Assembly (NCBI RefSeq): GCF_009766105.1
Contig: NZ_LMUH01000003.1
Span: 1 to 54,406 of the forward strand
Reading direction: 5' to 3'
DNA: 54,406 bases
DNA from: Granulicella sp. S156
Lineage (GTDB): Bacteria > Acidobacteriota > Terriglobia > Terriglobales > Acidobacteriaceae
Shown here: positions 42,727 to 51,732 of the stretch, in pieces
Layout of the letters: each line of letters begins with the position of its first letter
Numbering within the stretch: position 1 is the stretch's first letter
Notes under the pieces: generated by a model
What the model saw: the letters and a program-made list of their open reading frames with translations, nothing else
The model's database searches: none
What the model was told of the DNA's origin: nothing
Translations under genes and position numbers: made by a program

Positions 42727-43215
42727 TTAGGCTCGGCGCGCGGTGACCATGAGGTAATCCATAGGCCATGTTGCCGTGATGCCGCCATGGCGGAGCAGTG
42801 TAGCCAACTGCGCGTAGTGCCGCATGGAGTGCAGTAGAGCGTGAAAGAGCACGGCCTTTCGCGATGCAATCAGGCGTCCCTGGCGTGTCTCCATGTCGAT
42901 CTCGAGTTCCCAGTCATACGTTGCATCTGCCAGGAGAATATTGATCTTTGCGATGGCTCGATCGTGCACGGCGAAGATCTTGATGATGCTTTCTTTAGAG
43001 ACATCGGCATACTCCGTAACGGCTTCGTCGCCGAGTCGCTCGGCATAGCGAAGCTCCACGGCAACGATATGTTGCAGCAGGTCGGCCACGGTCGAGCTGC
43101 CGCGAATGTCGCAGGGCAGCGCGAGTGCCTCTGGATGTCTCTCAAACAGCTTGCGCCATTGCGCGGTGTTCGTGTCGTTCCAATGCAGTACCTCGGTTGC
43201 GGTCAGGCTGGTCAA
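42727..43215 (-). CDS. DinB-fold (YfiT-like) putative metal-dependent protein
   Basis: 162 residues, four-helix DinB/YfiT fold. The three metal-ligand His are visible: one in DLLQHIVAVELRYAERLGD and two in FHALLHSMRHYAQLATLLRHGG, the usual H-x(n)-HxxxH pattern. The superfamily includes thiol transferases using bacillithiol or mycothiol and many uncharacterised damage-inducible proteins; unrelated to DNA polymerase DinB. Single gene, convergent with rpmA and divergent from mntH. Confidence 0.88.
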   Translation of the reverse strand: MTSLTATEVLHWNDTNTAQWRKLFERHPEALALPCDIRGSSTVADLLQHIVAVELRYAERLGDEAVTEYADVSKESIIKIFAVHDRAIAKINILLADATYDWELEIDMETRQGRLIASRKAVLFHALLHSMRHYAQLATLLRHGGITATWPMDYLMVTARRA

Positions 43216-43340
43216 CGTGCGGATCTCCTCTTCCGATGGCTGTGAAGATGCTATAACGCCTGAATGTTTCCCCTGTAAAAGAACTGCCCATCAGTTTTTG
43301 TGGCAAAGTGTGGCGGAATGGGTGTTTCGTCGCAGCATTT

Positions 43341-43362
43341 TTAGGCTAGACTAAATTTAGTC
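43341..43362. promoter_or_regulatory. DtxR/IdeR/MntR-like operator overlapping the mntH start region
   Basis: TTAGGCTAGACTAAATTTA (43341-43359) agrees with the actinobacterial IdeR consensus at 14 of 19 positions, as I recall that consensus; inside it starts the perfect palindrome GACTAAATTTAGTC (43349-43362). It ends 3 nt before the mntH ATG at 43366, so a bound repressor would block transcription start or translation. Metal-dependent repression of a manganese/iron importer fits. Confidence 0.6.
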
Positions 43363-43365
43363 GAA

Positions 43366-44772
43366 ATGCCAGAATTGCATGCCAATCCGTCCGGTGTCAG
43401 CGAAAATATGTCGTTTGCACCCGATAGCGCCGTAGAGGAGGTTGTACTGTCGCCGGCCTCCGTGGCCGCAATGACGCCTGGCGGCAAAGGGCGCAACGCC
43501 TTCCGCAGCAACCAGATATGGAGCTACTTCGGTCCGGCGTTCGTGGCGTCGGTTGCCTATATCGATCCGGGCAACTTCGCCACCAATATCCTTGGTGGAA
43601 GCCAGTTCGGCTACCGTCTTTTGTGGGTCTTGCTGTGGTCGAACATCATGGCGATTCTCATTCAATACCTCTCGGCGAAGCTCGGCATCGTGACCGGCCT
43701 GACGCTGCCCCAGAACTGCCGCAAGCACTTCGGCAAGGGAACGAGCATCGGCCTGTGGCTCTGCGCCGAGGTCTCTGCCGTTGCGACCGACCTGGCCGAG
43801 TTTCTGGGCGCGGCCATTGGCCTGGACCTTCTGATCGGGCCCGCACTACAGGCGCATGGGTTCTCCCCGACGGGTTCACTGTTTCTAGCGGCAACGATCG
43901 CCACGGTCGCGGTCTTCGCAATTCTGGCACTCGATCTGGCAGGTTTTCAGTGGCTGGAGCGCGGCATCATGGCCTTCGTTGGCGTTATCGGCCTGTGCTA
44001 TGGCTTCGAGGTCTTCCTCGTGCATCCCGACTGGCACCGCGCCTTCGTTGCAACGATCCTGCCGACCTTCGATTCGCATGCGATGCGCGGCTCGATTTAT
44101 GCGGCGGTTGGCATGCTGGGTGCGACCGTCATGCCGCACGTCATCTATCTACACTCGGCACTGGTGCAGCCTCGGCTCAATGAGCTGCTTCCGCCGCCCC
44201 GGGATCCAAAGCCCAGCATCCTGCGGCAGTATCTGCACTTTGAGCTCATCGACGTCTTCGTTGCCATGAACGGGGCGTGGCTCATCAACTCCGCGATGAT
44301 CGTGATGGCCGCAGTGGCACTCTTTCACGGTCCAAGCATCTCGCCCACGATTCAAGATGCGTACCATACACTCGGGCCGCTGCTGGGGCCCGCAGCGGCG
44401 ATCGTCTTTGCGGTAGCGCTGCTGTGTTCCGGGCTCTCAAGTTCGACGGTCGGAGTCATGGCTGGACAGGTCATCATCGAGGGCTTCCTCGAGATCAAGT
44501 TCCCGATCTTTCTGCGCCGGTTCATCACTGTCGTTCCGGCGCTGATCGTCATCGGCGTAGGCTGGGACCCGCTGAAGATCCTCATTGGCTCGCAGGTGCT
44601 GCTGAGCTTTACGCTGCCCGCAGCGCTGATTCCGCTATTGCTGCTGACCAATCGCGAGAAGGTCATGGGAGAATTCAAGAGCGCGTTCCGCATGCGCGCA
44701 GCAGGTTGGACAGTGGCGACGGTTATCCTCGCACTTAACATGGTGCTGTTGTTGCAGTTGGCCATGGGATAA
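43366..44772 (+). CDS. mntH: Nramp-family divalent metal ion transporter
   Basis: 468 residues, eleven membrane segments. TM1 holds the metal-binding DPGN (VAYIDPGNFATN); TM6 holds the MPH motif (VMPHVIYLHSAL), both needed for Mn2+/Fe2+ coordination by proton-coupled Nramp importers. The start at 43366 has no Shine-Dalgarno because the sequence before it is the operator; translation may be leaderless or begin at the ATG at 43408. The N-terminal 45 residues are hydrophilic and variable. Regulation by a DtxR-type metal sensor is likely. Closed by a bidirectional terminator. Confidence 0.94.
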   Translation: MPELHANPSGVSENMSFAPDSAVEEVVLSPASVAAMTPGGKGRNAFRSNQIWSYFGPAFVASVAYIDPGNFATNILGGSQFGYRLLWVLLWSNIMAILIQYLSAKLGIVTGLTLPQNCRKHFGKGTSIGLWLCAEVSAVATDLAEFLGAAIGLDLLIGPALQAHGFSPTGSLFLAATIATVAVFAILALDLAGFQWLERGIMAFVGVIGLCYGFEVFLVHPDWHRAFVATILPTFDSHAMRGSIYAAVGMLGATVMPHVIYLHSALVQPRLNELLPPPRDPKPSILRQYLHFELIDVFVAMNGAWLINSAMIVMAAVALFHGPSISPTIQDAYHTLGPLLGPAAAIVFAVALLCSGLSSSTVGVMAGQVIIEGFLEIKFPIFLRRFITVVPALIVIGVGWDPLKILIGSQVLLSFTLPAALIPLLLLTNREKVMGEFKSAFRMRAAGWTVATVILALNMVLLLQLAMG

Positions 44773-44800
44773 CGATAGCTGCGAACACTGCAGGCAAAGA

Positions 44801-44833
44801 AAAACGGCATCAGCCCAGGGCTGATGCCGTTTT
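44801..44833. terminator. bidirectional terminator between mntH and the lipoprotein gene
   Basis: AAAACGGCATCAGCC and its complement ending GGCTGATGCCGTTTT form a near-perfect stem of about 14 bp with a 5-nt loop; A-run on one side and T-run on the other let it work for both converging transcripts. Confidence 0.9.
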
Positions 44834-44851
44834 CCTTGCTTGCTACGAGTC

Positions 44852-46129
44852 TTAGCGCCTTTTCTCTTCGTGAGCTTGAGGTGCCGGGCGTGACTGCTGA
44901 CGGGGTGCCGCGTGAGATTGCGGTGCGGCACGTTGCGGTTCGGCTCTCCGTTGTTGAGGTTGAGCGCGCTGCTGCTGGAAGTTGCGTTGCTCCTGCGGTT
45001 GTCGTTGTTGTTGGAAGCTGCGTTGCTGTTCCTGTGGCGCTCTCTGCTGCTGGACGTTACGTTGTTCCTGCGGCTGATTATGTTGGAAGTTGCGCTGTTC
45101 CTGTGCTTGGTTATGCTGTTGGACCTGTGATTGCGGGCCACGCATCGCATTGGAGGCACCAGGGCGATTGATCTCCGGCCGGTTTCCCGCGGCTCCGAAA
45201 CCAGCTCGTGCAGCGGCGGGATGCTCAAATGCGGCCTGCGCTGGATGTCCCTGGTTTTGGTTGAAGAACTGCTGCCGGTTTTGTCCAGCCTGTTGGTGAA
45301 GCTCTCTCTGCTCCGCCCCCGGAGGCGTGTGCCGCTCACGCATCGCCTCGGACTCTGCCAGGGAGGGCCGTAGATTGATGCCGCCGCGCCCACCGTTGTA
45401 GCTCACGCGGTTGTAGTTGTTGACGGCTACAGTGCGGTTGTAGACGTTGTGGATGTTGACTTCGTTGATGCGATTGACGGAGCGGTTGTAGAAGAAGTTG
45501 TTACCGTGCCAATAGCCGCCCTCATAGCCGTGGCCGCCGTAGCCGAAGCCGTAGTTGACGCCGCCATAGAAGCCAATGTGCGGGCCCCAGTATCCGCCAT
45601 GGAAGAGATAGCGGCCGCCGAAGAAGCCCCAGTAAGGAGGCGTCCAGAGCGCGCCGACGTAGGGTGCGGCTATCCAGACGCCGGGAACCCAGTAATAACC
45701 GGTGGGCGCGTAGCCCCAGTAGCCGGGGGTCCAGAGATCATTGGGGGCGGGCGCGGGAGGCTGCTGGTAGTCGGGCAGCGGTGGAGGAGGTTGGGTAGCC
45801 TGTTCTGTGGGGGCTGGAGCAGCTACCTGGTTATAATTCGTAGCCGTCAAAGCTCGAGCCGGGGCAGGAGCGCAGGGGACCGGAGCCGATTGCTGGGCTG
45901 GCTGCTGGTCTGAGGCCAAATTTTGCTGCTGGCTCTCATTGACCTGCTGGCTGTTGGGATCGACGGGAGCCAGATTGGCGGCGGCGGGGTCAGGACCTGA
46001 GTCGTTCGTCGTCGATACGATCGGCGCGGGGGTGTTTTTTTTGCATCCTGCGATTCCGGTCAGCGCTGCCAGCCCTATTACGGCAGCAAAAATGTAGGTA
46101 CGTCCATTTTTCTCTTGAATGTCGAACAT
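44852..46129 (-). CDS. YXWGXW-repeat lipoprotein, Gln-rich C-terminus
   Basis: 425 residues from the ATG at 46129 with AGGAGAT 6 nt upstream; the open frame extends further but without a signal. Lipobox TGIAGC follows a hydrophobic stretch. The centre carries YXWGXW-type aromatic repeats (LWTPGYWGYAPTGYYWVPGV, LWTPPYWGFFGGRYLF, GGYWGPHIGFYGG, GGYWHGNNFFYNRSVNRI). The last 150 residues are very rich in Gln, Arg and Pro with repeated QPQEQRN-type units, probably disordered and cationic. Anchored in an envelope membrane. Paralogue of the next gene upstream; function unknown, perhaps envelope stabilisation. Confidence 0.85.
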   Translation of the reverse strand: MFDIQEKNGRTYIFAAVIGLAALTGIAGCKKNTPAPIVSTTNDSGPDPAAANLAPVDPNSQQVNESQQQNLASDQQPAQQSAPVPCAPAPARALTATNYNQVAAPAPTEQATQPPPPLPDYQQPPAPAPNDLWTPGYWGYAPTGYYWVPGVWIAAPYVGALWTPPYWGFFGGRYLFHGGYWGPHIGFYGGVNYGFGYGGHGYEGGYWHGNNFFYNRSVNRINEVNIHNVYNRTVAVNNYNRVSYNGGRGGINLRPSLAESEAMRERHTPPGAEQRELHQQAGQNRQQFFNQNQGHPAQAAFEHPAAARAGFGAAGNRPEINRPGASNAMRGPQSQVQQHNQAQEQRNFQHNQPQEQRNVQQQRAPQEQQRSFQQQRQPQEQRNFQQQRAQPQQRRAEPQRAAPQSHAAPRQQSRPAPQAHEEKRR

Positions 46130-46263
46130 ATGTATCTCCTGGTACGGCGTACTTCTGCTGAAACACAGGTACCGAAAATAAGATGCGGTAAATGCCCGTA
46201 TAACCGTAAACCATCGTGAGTCGAACCCCGTCCAAGGGGAGCCAAGGTCAGTCTGGCCAAAGA

Positions 46264-46291
46264 AAAATGCCCGCAATGCTGCGGGCATTTT
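46264..46291 (-). terminator. intrinsic terminator after the second YXWGXW gene
   Basis: AAAATGCCCGCA, 4-nt loop ATGC, TGCGGGCATTTT: 12 perfect base pairs. On the minus strand it is followed by TCTTT, downstream of the gene ending at 46314. The next gene downstream therefore probably has its own promoter in 46130-46263. Confidence 0.88.
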
Positions 46292-46313
46292 CTTTTAGCA
46301 GGTTAGCGACCAG

Positions 46314-47888
46314 TTATTTGGGGTGCTCTTCCTCACGGGGCGCTGGACGCGGAGCGGGTGCCGGGCGCTGTTGGGGTTGAGCACGCGGAGCGGGTGCTGG
46401 TCGCGCTTGAGGCTGCGCACGAGGAGCAGCCTCAGCGCGTGGCGCCGCTTCAGGGCGAGGTGCGGCCTCCTGGCGAGGAGCCGCGCGTTGCGGTTGAGGG
46501 CGTTGTACCTCGGGCTGGGCACGCTGTGGCTGCTGCACAGGCCTTTGCGGTGCTACCTGCGTATTGCGTGCTGGCTGCTGCAAATTGCGTTGCGGTTCGA
46601 CAGGTCTCTGCGGCGTCACGTTGTTGCGTGACTGTACCGGTTGTGTTGGACGCACGTTGTTGTTGACCCCAGGCCGATTCACCTCTGGCCTGTTCACCGT
46701 TGGTTGGTTGACCCCAGGACGGTTACCCGCAGGCTGATTGATTCCTGGGCGATTTACCTCCGGACGGTTGACCCCCGGCTGGTTGACCCCTGGACGGTTA
46801 ACTCCTGGTTGGTTGATCGCCGGACGGTTGATCACTGCAGGCCGGTTGGCGATGGCAGGTTGCGCGCCAGCGGGACGGGCGAAGGCTACCTGTGCCGGAC
46901 GTCCGCGGTTGTTATTGAAGAACTGTTGCTTGTTTTGTGAAGCCTGCTGACGGATCTGTGCCTGAGCTGGCACGGCACCCACGTGGTTTTCGCGCATGGC
47001 TGCTACTTCGTAAGGCCGCGGCTGAACATTGATGCCGCCTCGTCCACCGTTGTAGCTCACACGGTTGTTGTTGTTGACGATCACGGTGCGGTTGTAAACG
47101 TTATGAATGTTGACGATGTTGATGCGATTAACCGAGCGGTTGTAATAGAAGTTGTTGCCGTTCCAGTAGCCGCCCTCGTAGCCGCTGCCAGTGTATCCAT
47201 AGCCATAGTTGATGCCGCCATAGAAGCCGATATGCTGGCCCCAGTAGCCGCGGTTGAAGCGGTAGTGGCCGCCGAAGAAGCCCCAGTAGGGAGGCGTCCA
47301 GAGCGCGCCGTAGTAGGGCGGCGGGCACCATACACCCGGAACCCAGTAGTAGCCGCCAGAACCACCCCAGCCCCAGTAGCCGGGCGTCCACAGATAGTTG
47401 GGTTCGGGCGCCTCTGGCTGCTCATAGTCGGGCAGCGGTGGTGGAGGCTGGTCGGACTGGGCGACTGGCTCAGCGTCTTGCGAGTTGTCGTAAGGTTGCT
47501 GTGAATTGTCGTAGCCCTGCTGTGAGTTGTCGTAACCCTGTTGAATGGGAGCAGGGGCCTGCTGCTGGTCCTGCGGATAGCTCTGAGACTGCTGTTGCTG
47601 GTTATAAGAGGAGCTTGAGCTCATCACCTGGGTCGGTTGGCCGCCGCTAGACGAGCCATTGCTGGAACCGGTGTTAGAGGCGGTGTTGGAGCCATCCGCT
47701 GGTGCCTGGTTGGCGGCGGCCGGATCGGTACCGGTGTTGTTAGCGGCGTCACCACTATTCACAATAGGCGCCGGTGCTGTGTTGCTATGGCAGCCGTTTG
47801 CGCCGAGGGCAAGGCCGGCAGCAAGGCCGACCGCACCCAGGCTCCGCAGCCAATATTTTGTAGACAAGGTGGACAAATATGTCGTCAT
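46314..47888 (-). CDS. YXWGXW-repeat lipoprotein, Asn/Pro-repeat C-terminus
   Basis: 524 residues, GGGAGAT upstream of the ATG at 47888. Lipobox-like GANGC at about residue 33 after a hydrophobic stretch. Order: Ser/Gly/Gln-rich linker with three copies of QGYDNSQ-like units, aromatic YXWGXW core (LWTPGYWGWGGSGGYYWVPG and following), then about 20 short NRPGVNQPGV-type units and a final Ala/Pro/Arg/Gln tail. The unit repeat is visible in the DNA as a 12- to 15-nt periodic tract (about 46665-46850). Shares core and N-terminal TNDPAAANQAP-like linker with its downstream paralogue, so the two arose by tandem duplication. Function unknown. Confidence 0.85.
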   Translation of the reverse strand: MTTYLSTLSTKYWLRSLGAVGLAAGLALGANGCHSNTAPAPIVNSGDAANNTGTDPAAANQAPADGSNTASNTGSSNGSSSGGQPTQVMSSSSSYNQQQQSQSYPQDQQQAPAPIQQGYDNSQQGYDNSQQPYDNSQDAEPVAQSDQPPPPLPDYEQPEAPEPNYLWTPGYWGWGGSGGYYWVPGVWCPPPYYGALWTPPYWGFFGGHYRFNRGYWGQHIGFYGGINYGYGYTGSGYEGGYWNGNNFYYNRSVNRINIVNIHNVYNRTVIVNNNNRVSYNGGRGGINVQPRPYEVAAMRENHVGAVPAQAQIRQQASQNKQQFFNNNRGRPAQVAFARPAGAQPAIANRPAVINRPAINQPGVNRPGVNQPGVNRPEVNRPGINQPAGNRPGVNQPTVNRPEVNRPGVNNNVRPTQPVQSRNNVTPQRPVEPQRNLQQPARNTQVAPQRPVQQPQRAQPEVQRPQPQRAAPRQEAAPRPEAAPRAEAAPRAQPQARPAPAPRAQPQQRPAPAPRPAPREEEHPK

Positions 47889-48267
47889 CGTTCCAATCTC
47901 CCGCGTTCCCCAAAATTTGCAGGGGCAGCCGCAACTGTATGAGATGCACAGGGATCATACAGCGTCTAGGTAAAACAACGCATCGCCTGCCAAAACTTCC
48001 CTCGAAAAAAAACGCTGCCCCGAGTAAAATGACTTCATGCCGAGTTGCGCTCATCTCAAGCGCTTTCGTCGTGGACGCCACGACCGCGGACGCACTCTCT
48101 AGCTGCCGCCGTTCTCTGCTACCCTCGATACGATTTACCGATTTCGTTGCCGCCATCGCATGCCGCCGTATACATGCGAAGCCGCGGCCCCAGTTGCTCG
48201 GGAGCTTCTTGCCAGTGTGCGCGAGTTCCCCAGCCTGTCCGCTACTCAGCTAAGGAGAAGCCCCGTT
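47889..48267. other. 379-nt divergent promoter region
   Basis: Upstream region of the YXWGXW gene (minus) and acnA (plus). The acnA frame stays open back to 48160 but lacks a ribosome-binding site or family similarity there. A TAAAAT at 48025-48030 could be a -10 box without a matching -35. No other feature seen. Confidence 0.55.
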
Positions 48268-51171
48268 ATGCCGAACACCACGCACCCCAATAGCTTCAAT
48301 GCCGCCGCCACGCTCACCTCAGGCTCGCAGAAGGTCAGCTACTTCAGCCTGAAGGCGCTTGCGGACACCAATCTTGCGCGCCTGCCGTTTTCGCTGCGTA
48401 TCTTGCTCGAAAATCTGCTGCGCTGCGAGGACGGCAAGACCGTTACCGCAGATGACATCCGCTTTCTTGCTGACTGGGATCCCAGGGCGGAGCCCTCGCG
48501 CGAGATCGCTTATATGCCTGCTCGCGTGCTGATGCAGGACTTTACCGGAGTACCCGCGATCGTCGATCTCGCTGCGATGCGCGACGCTATGAAGCAGCTT
48601 GGCGGCGACCCGGAGAAGATCAATCCGCTGCAGCCTGCCGAACTGGTCATCGACCATTCGGTACAGGTGGACGAGTACGGCACAGCCAACGCCTACGACT
48701 TGAACGCCGCGCTGGAGTTCACACGCAACCGTGAGCGCTACGCCTTCCTCAAGTGGGGCCAGACAGCCTTCCGCAACTTCTCTGCCGTGCCGCCGGGTAT
48801 GGGCATCTGCCACCAGGTCAACCTGGAGTATCTGGCGCGCGTTGTCTTCACCACGCAGCCCGATGCCGAGGGCAACATTATGGCTTATCCCGACACGCTG
48901 GTCGGCACCGACTCGCACACTACGATGGTGAACGGTCTGGGCGTGCTGGGTTGGGGTGTTGGCGGCATTGAGGCCGAGGCTGCGATGCTGGGTCAGTCTG
49001 TCTCGATGCTCGTTCCGCAGGTCGTCGGCTTCAAGCTGACCGGCAAGCTGAAGGAAGGCGCTACTGCGACCGATCTCGTGCTGACTGTTACCGAGATGCT
49101 ACGCAAGCTCGGCGTGGTGGGTAAGTTTGTCGAGTTCTATGGCCCTGGTATCAGCGAGCTTCCGCTGGCTGACCGCGCGACGATCGCCAATATGGCTCCT
49201 GAGTATGGAGCTACCTGCGGCATCTTCCCGGTCGACCAGGAGACATTGAAGTACCTGCACCTGACGGGCCGCAGCGAAGAACACATTGCGCTTACCGAAG
49301 CTTACTTCCGTGAGCAGGGCCTCTTCCACACGCCGGATGCGCATGAGGCTGAGTACTCCACGACACTCTCGCTGGATCTCGCAACGGTCGAGCCCAGTGT
49401 CGCCGGGCCGAAGCGCCCGCAGGACCGCGTTCTGCTCTCGCAGACGCCGGCGAGTTTCGCGCAGCAGTTGCCGGCACTGCAGGGACCGAACGCCAACCGC
49501 ACCGTTGTACGCCAGATGGTGCGCTGGGAGGGGGAAGGCGGACTTGCATCGGCGAATGGCGATCTGATGAGTTCTCAGGGAGCACAACCGCCGGTGGTAC
49601 CCGAGGCAGTCGCTGTGCTGACCACAACGCATGACGAGCCGGCAGTCCCGGGTGGTTCTGTCGCCGTTACCGAGACTGCCCACTCCGTTCAGGCGCGCTT
49701 TGGTGTCGATCCGGACAAGTACCTCGTCGATGGCTCGATCGTCATTGCCGCGATTACGAGCTGCACGAACACGAGCAATCCGTATGTGATGGTCGCCGCA
49801 GGGCTGCTGGCGAAGAAGGCTGTTGAGGCTGGCTTGAGCACACCGCCGTGGGTGAAGACCTCACTCGCGCCGGGTTCGCGTGTGGTGACCGACTACTACA
49901 CACGCGCCGGCCTGTTGCAGTACCTCGACGTGCTGCGCTTCCAGGTTGTCGGTTACGGATGTACAACATGCATCGGTAACTCCGGTCCACTTCCCACGGA
50001 TGTTTCGAAGGCCATTGAGGAGCATGGCCTGGTAGCTGTGTCGGTGCTGTCCGGCAACCGCAACTTTGAGGGTCGAATCTCGCCTGAGGTTCGTGCGAAC
50101 TACCTGATGAGTCCTCCGCTGGTGGTGGCGTATGCGCTCGCAGGGCATATCTCGCATGACTTCGAAAAGGACCCGCTGGGTAAGGGGAAGAACGGCGAGC
50201 CTGTTTATCTGCGTGATATCTGGCCGTCGCAGAAGGAAGTTGCGGATACCGTCGCAAGCTGCATCGACTCGACAATGTTCCGCACGCAGTATGCGACCGT
50301 TACCGATGGCGACGCCAACTGGCAGAATCTGAAGTTCCCCTCAGGCAAAACGTATGGGTGGGAGGCCGATTCCACCTATATTCGCAAAGCCCCGTACTTC
50401 GACGGCATGCCCGCTACACCTGCACCCGTGGATGACATCCGCGATGCGCGTGTATTGGCGGTCCTCGGCGATTCGGTGACGACGGACCACATCTCCCCTG
50501 CTGGTTCGATCAAGCTCAATGGCCCGGCAGGGAAGTACCTGACCGATCACGGGGTAAAGCCCTCGGACTTTAACTCCTATGGCTCACGCCGCGGTAACCA
50601 CGAGGTGATGGTGCGCGGGACATTTGCCAATGTCCGGCTGCGCAACAAGCTGGCTCCAGGCACCGAGGGCGGCGTCACACGGCTGCTGCCTGAAGGGACT
50701 GGGATGAGCATCTACGACGCTTCGGTCGAGTATGCCAAGCGTGCAACGCCTCTGGCGATTCTTGCAGGTAAGGAGTACGGGTCTGGATCCTCCAGAGACT
50801 GGGCGGCAAAGGGCCCACGCCTGCTGGGGATTCGCTTTGTCATCGCAGAGAGTTACGAGCGTATTCACCGGTCCAATCTGGTGGGTATGGGTATTCTTCC
50901 GTTGCAGTTCCAGGAGGGCGAGAACGTGGAAGGTCTTGGCCTGACGGGCGAGGAGATCTTTACGCTCGGCACGGCACCCGGCGACCTGAAGGCGATGCTC
51001 GACTCGAAGTTTGCCGATGGCAAGAAGCTGAGTGTCGTTGCGACTGCGGCTGACGGGAACAAGTTCCAGTTTTCCGTGACCGTCCGCATCGATACGCCGC
51101 AGGAGATCCTCTACTACCAGCACGGCGGGATTCTGCAATATGTGCTGCGCCAGTTGGCGGGGAAGGCGTAA
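48268..51171 (+). CDS. acnA: aconitate hydratase, AcnA type
   Basis: 967 residues from the ATG at 48268, preceded by AAGGAG. Isomerises citrate to isocitrate in the TCA cycle using a [4Fe-4S] cluster; cluster Cys are visible in SCTNTSNP and in CTTCIGNSGPL. Substrate-binding motifs include DSHTTMVNGLGVLGWGVGGIEAEA, and the swivel domain has GSRRGNHEVMVRGTFAN and YGSGSSRDWAAKGPRLLG. About 50 residues longer than E. coli AcnA, the extra sequence being mostly a polar insertion around residues 405-470 (NANRTVVRQMVRWEGEGG...). Single gene with its own terminator; like other AcnA/IRP1 proteins it might bind RNA as apo-enzyme. Confidence 0.96.
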   Translation: MPNTTHPNSFNAAATLTSGSQKVSYFSLKALADTNLARLPFSLRILLENLLRCEDGKTVTADDIRFLADWDPRAEPSREIAYMPARVLMQDFTGVPAIVDLAAMRDAMKQLGGDPEKINPLQPAELVIDHSVQVDEYGTANAYDLNAALEFTRNRERYAFLKWGQTAFRNFSAVPPGMGICHQVNLEYLARVVFTTQPDAEGNIMAYPDTLVGTDSHTTMVNGLGVLGWGVGGIEAEAAMLGQSVSMLVPQVVGFKLTGKLKEGATATDLVLTVTEMLRKLGVVGKFVEFYGPGISELPLADRATIANMAPEYGATCGIFPVDQETLKYLHLTGRSEEHIALTEAYFREQGLFHTPDAHEAEYSTTLSLDLATVEPSVAGPKRPQDRVLLSQTPASFAQQLPALQGPNANRTVVRQMVRWEGEGGLASANGDLMSSQGAQPPVVPEAVAVLTTTHDEPAVPGGSVAVTETAHSVQARFGVDPDKYLVDGSIVIAAITSCTNTSNPYVMVAAGLLAKKAVEAGLSTPPWVKTSLAPGSRVVTDYYTRAGLLQYLDVLRFQVVGYGCTTCIGNSGPLPTDVSKAIEEHGLVAVSVLSGNRNFEGRISPEVRANYLMSPPLVVAYALAGHISHDFEKDPLGKGKNGEPVYLRDIWPSQKEVADTVASCIDSTMFRTQYATVTDGDANWQNLKFPSGKTYGWEADSTYIRKAPYFDGMPATPAPVDDIRDARVLAVLGDSVTTDHISPAGSIKLNGPAGKYLTDHGVKPSDFNSYGSRRGNHEVMVRGTFANVRLRNKLAPGTEGGVTRLLPEGTGMSIYDASVEYAKRATPLAILAGKEYGSGSSRDWAAKGPRLLGIRFVIAESYERIHRSNLVGMGILPLQFQEGENVEGLGLTGEEIFTLGTAPGDLKAMLDSKFADGKKLSVVATAADGNKFQFSVTVRIDTPQEILYYQHGGILQYVLRQLAGKA

Positions 51172-51174
51172 AAG

Positions 51175-51205
51175 CAGGAAACAGGAAACAGCAAACAGGA
51201 AACAG
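51175..51205 (+). repeat. AAACAGS microrepeat after acnA
   Basis: CAGGAAACAGGAAACAG followed by CAAACAGGAAACAG: four heptamer units directly downstream of the acnA stop. The same unit occurs at 39185-39210 inside a glycosyltransferase gene and in degenerate form just before trpF (52550-52577). Confidence 0.8.
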
Positions 51206-51238
51206 CGAGTCTGTAGTTGGGGCTCGCTGTTTCGTTTT
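51200..51238 (+). terminator. intrinsic terminator of acnA
   Basis: AAACAGCGAG (51200-51209) pairs with CTCGCTGTTT (51223-51232), 13-nt loop, followed by CGTTTTTG. The left arm is made from the last unit of the AAACAGS microrepeat. Confidence 0.85.
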
Positions 51239-51343
51239 TGCCTCAGTGATGCCCTCAAGAATTGCGACAGGAATTAGCCCGGGTTTCTTGCCCGTATTGG
51301 CAAACGGCTCGCGGCTAAAGCCGGATTCTTGCCTGGTTTTCTT

Positions 51344-51420
51344 CCGTAGCCTAAAGGCTACGGCTCCGTCCGTCTCCCTGACGCTGAAGCATCAGGAAAC
51401 GTGCTTCGCGCAATTTGAGA
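51344..51420. repeat. cluster of small hairpins
   Basis: CCGTAGCC-TAAA-GGCTACGG (51344-51363) is a perfect 8-bp hairpin, followed by CCTGACGCTGAAGCATCAGG (one mismatched pair) and a weaker ACGTG-type stem. Such hairpins resemble REP-like intergenic relics. No gene is seen in 51239-51430. Confidence 0.55.
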
Positions 51421-51430
51421 CACGTCCTAG

Positions 51431-51646
51431 ATGTATGAGATTATGGCTGGCATGGAAACAGATCGAGTGCTTCGCCTCGAGATGTGGGTGGGAAGACTCC
51501 TCATACTGTGCTGGGGCGTCTGGACCTTGTTTCACTGGCATAGGCCAGCAAACAGGATCACCGATATGTTTGTCGCTCTCGCTGGGATCGGATTCATTGT
51601 CATCTTGCGAGTTTTATTCAAGAGCCGAGGCCAAATCTCAAACTGA
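51431..51646 (+). CDS. small two-TM membrane protein
   Basis: 71 residues, possibly starting later at MAGMETDR (51446). Two predicted membrane helices (GRLLILCWGVWTLFHW and DMFVALAGIGFIVILRVLF) with a basic tail (KSRGQISN). No family recognised and no strong ribosome-binding site. Supported mainly by its hydrophobic pattern and by filling a plausible gap before trpC; may be spurious. Confidence 0.4.
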   Translation: MYEIMAGMETDRVLRLEMWVGRLLILCWGVWTLFHWHRPANRITDMFVALAGIGFIVILRVLFKSRGQISN

Positions 51647-51732
51647 CGCAGCACCCCGGTGCGGTCATATGACGGGGTTGTGGGTAGCATCCTGTTTCCG
51701 TTGGTAGCCCCCGCTGCCGTAGCATGTAAGAG

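Noticed and set aside
46665..46850. CRISPR-like array
   Set aside because: The periodic units are 12-15 nt, in frame and encode NRPGVNQPGV repeats of a lipoprotein; no spacers.
48160..48267. 36-residue N-terminal extension of acnA
   Set aside because: No ribosome-binding site or similarity; AAGGAG precedes the ATG at 48268.
51246..51707. 153-codon plus-strand frame before trpC
   Set aside because: Runs through several hairpins and overlaps a frame with clearer membrane helices; no recognisable features.
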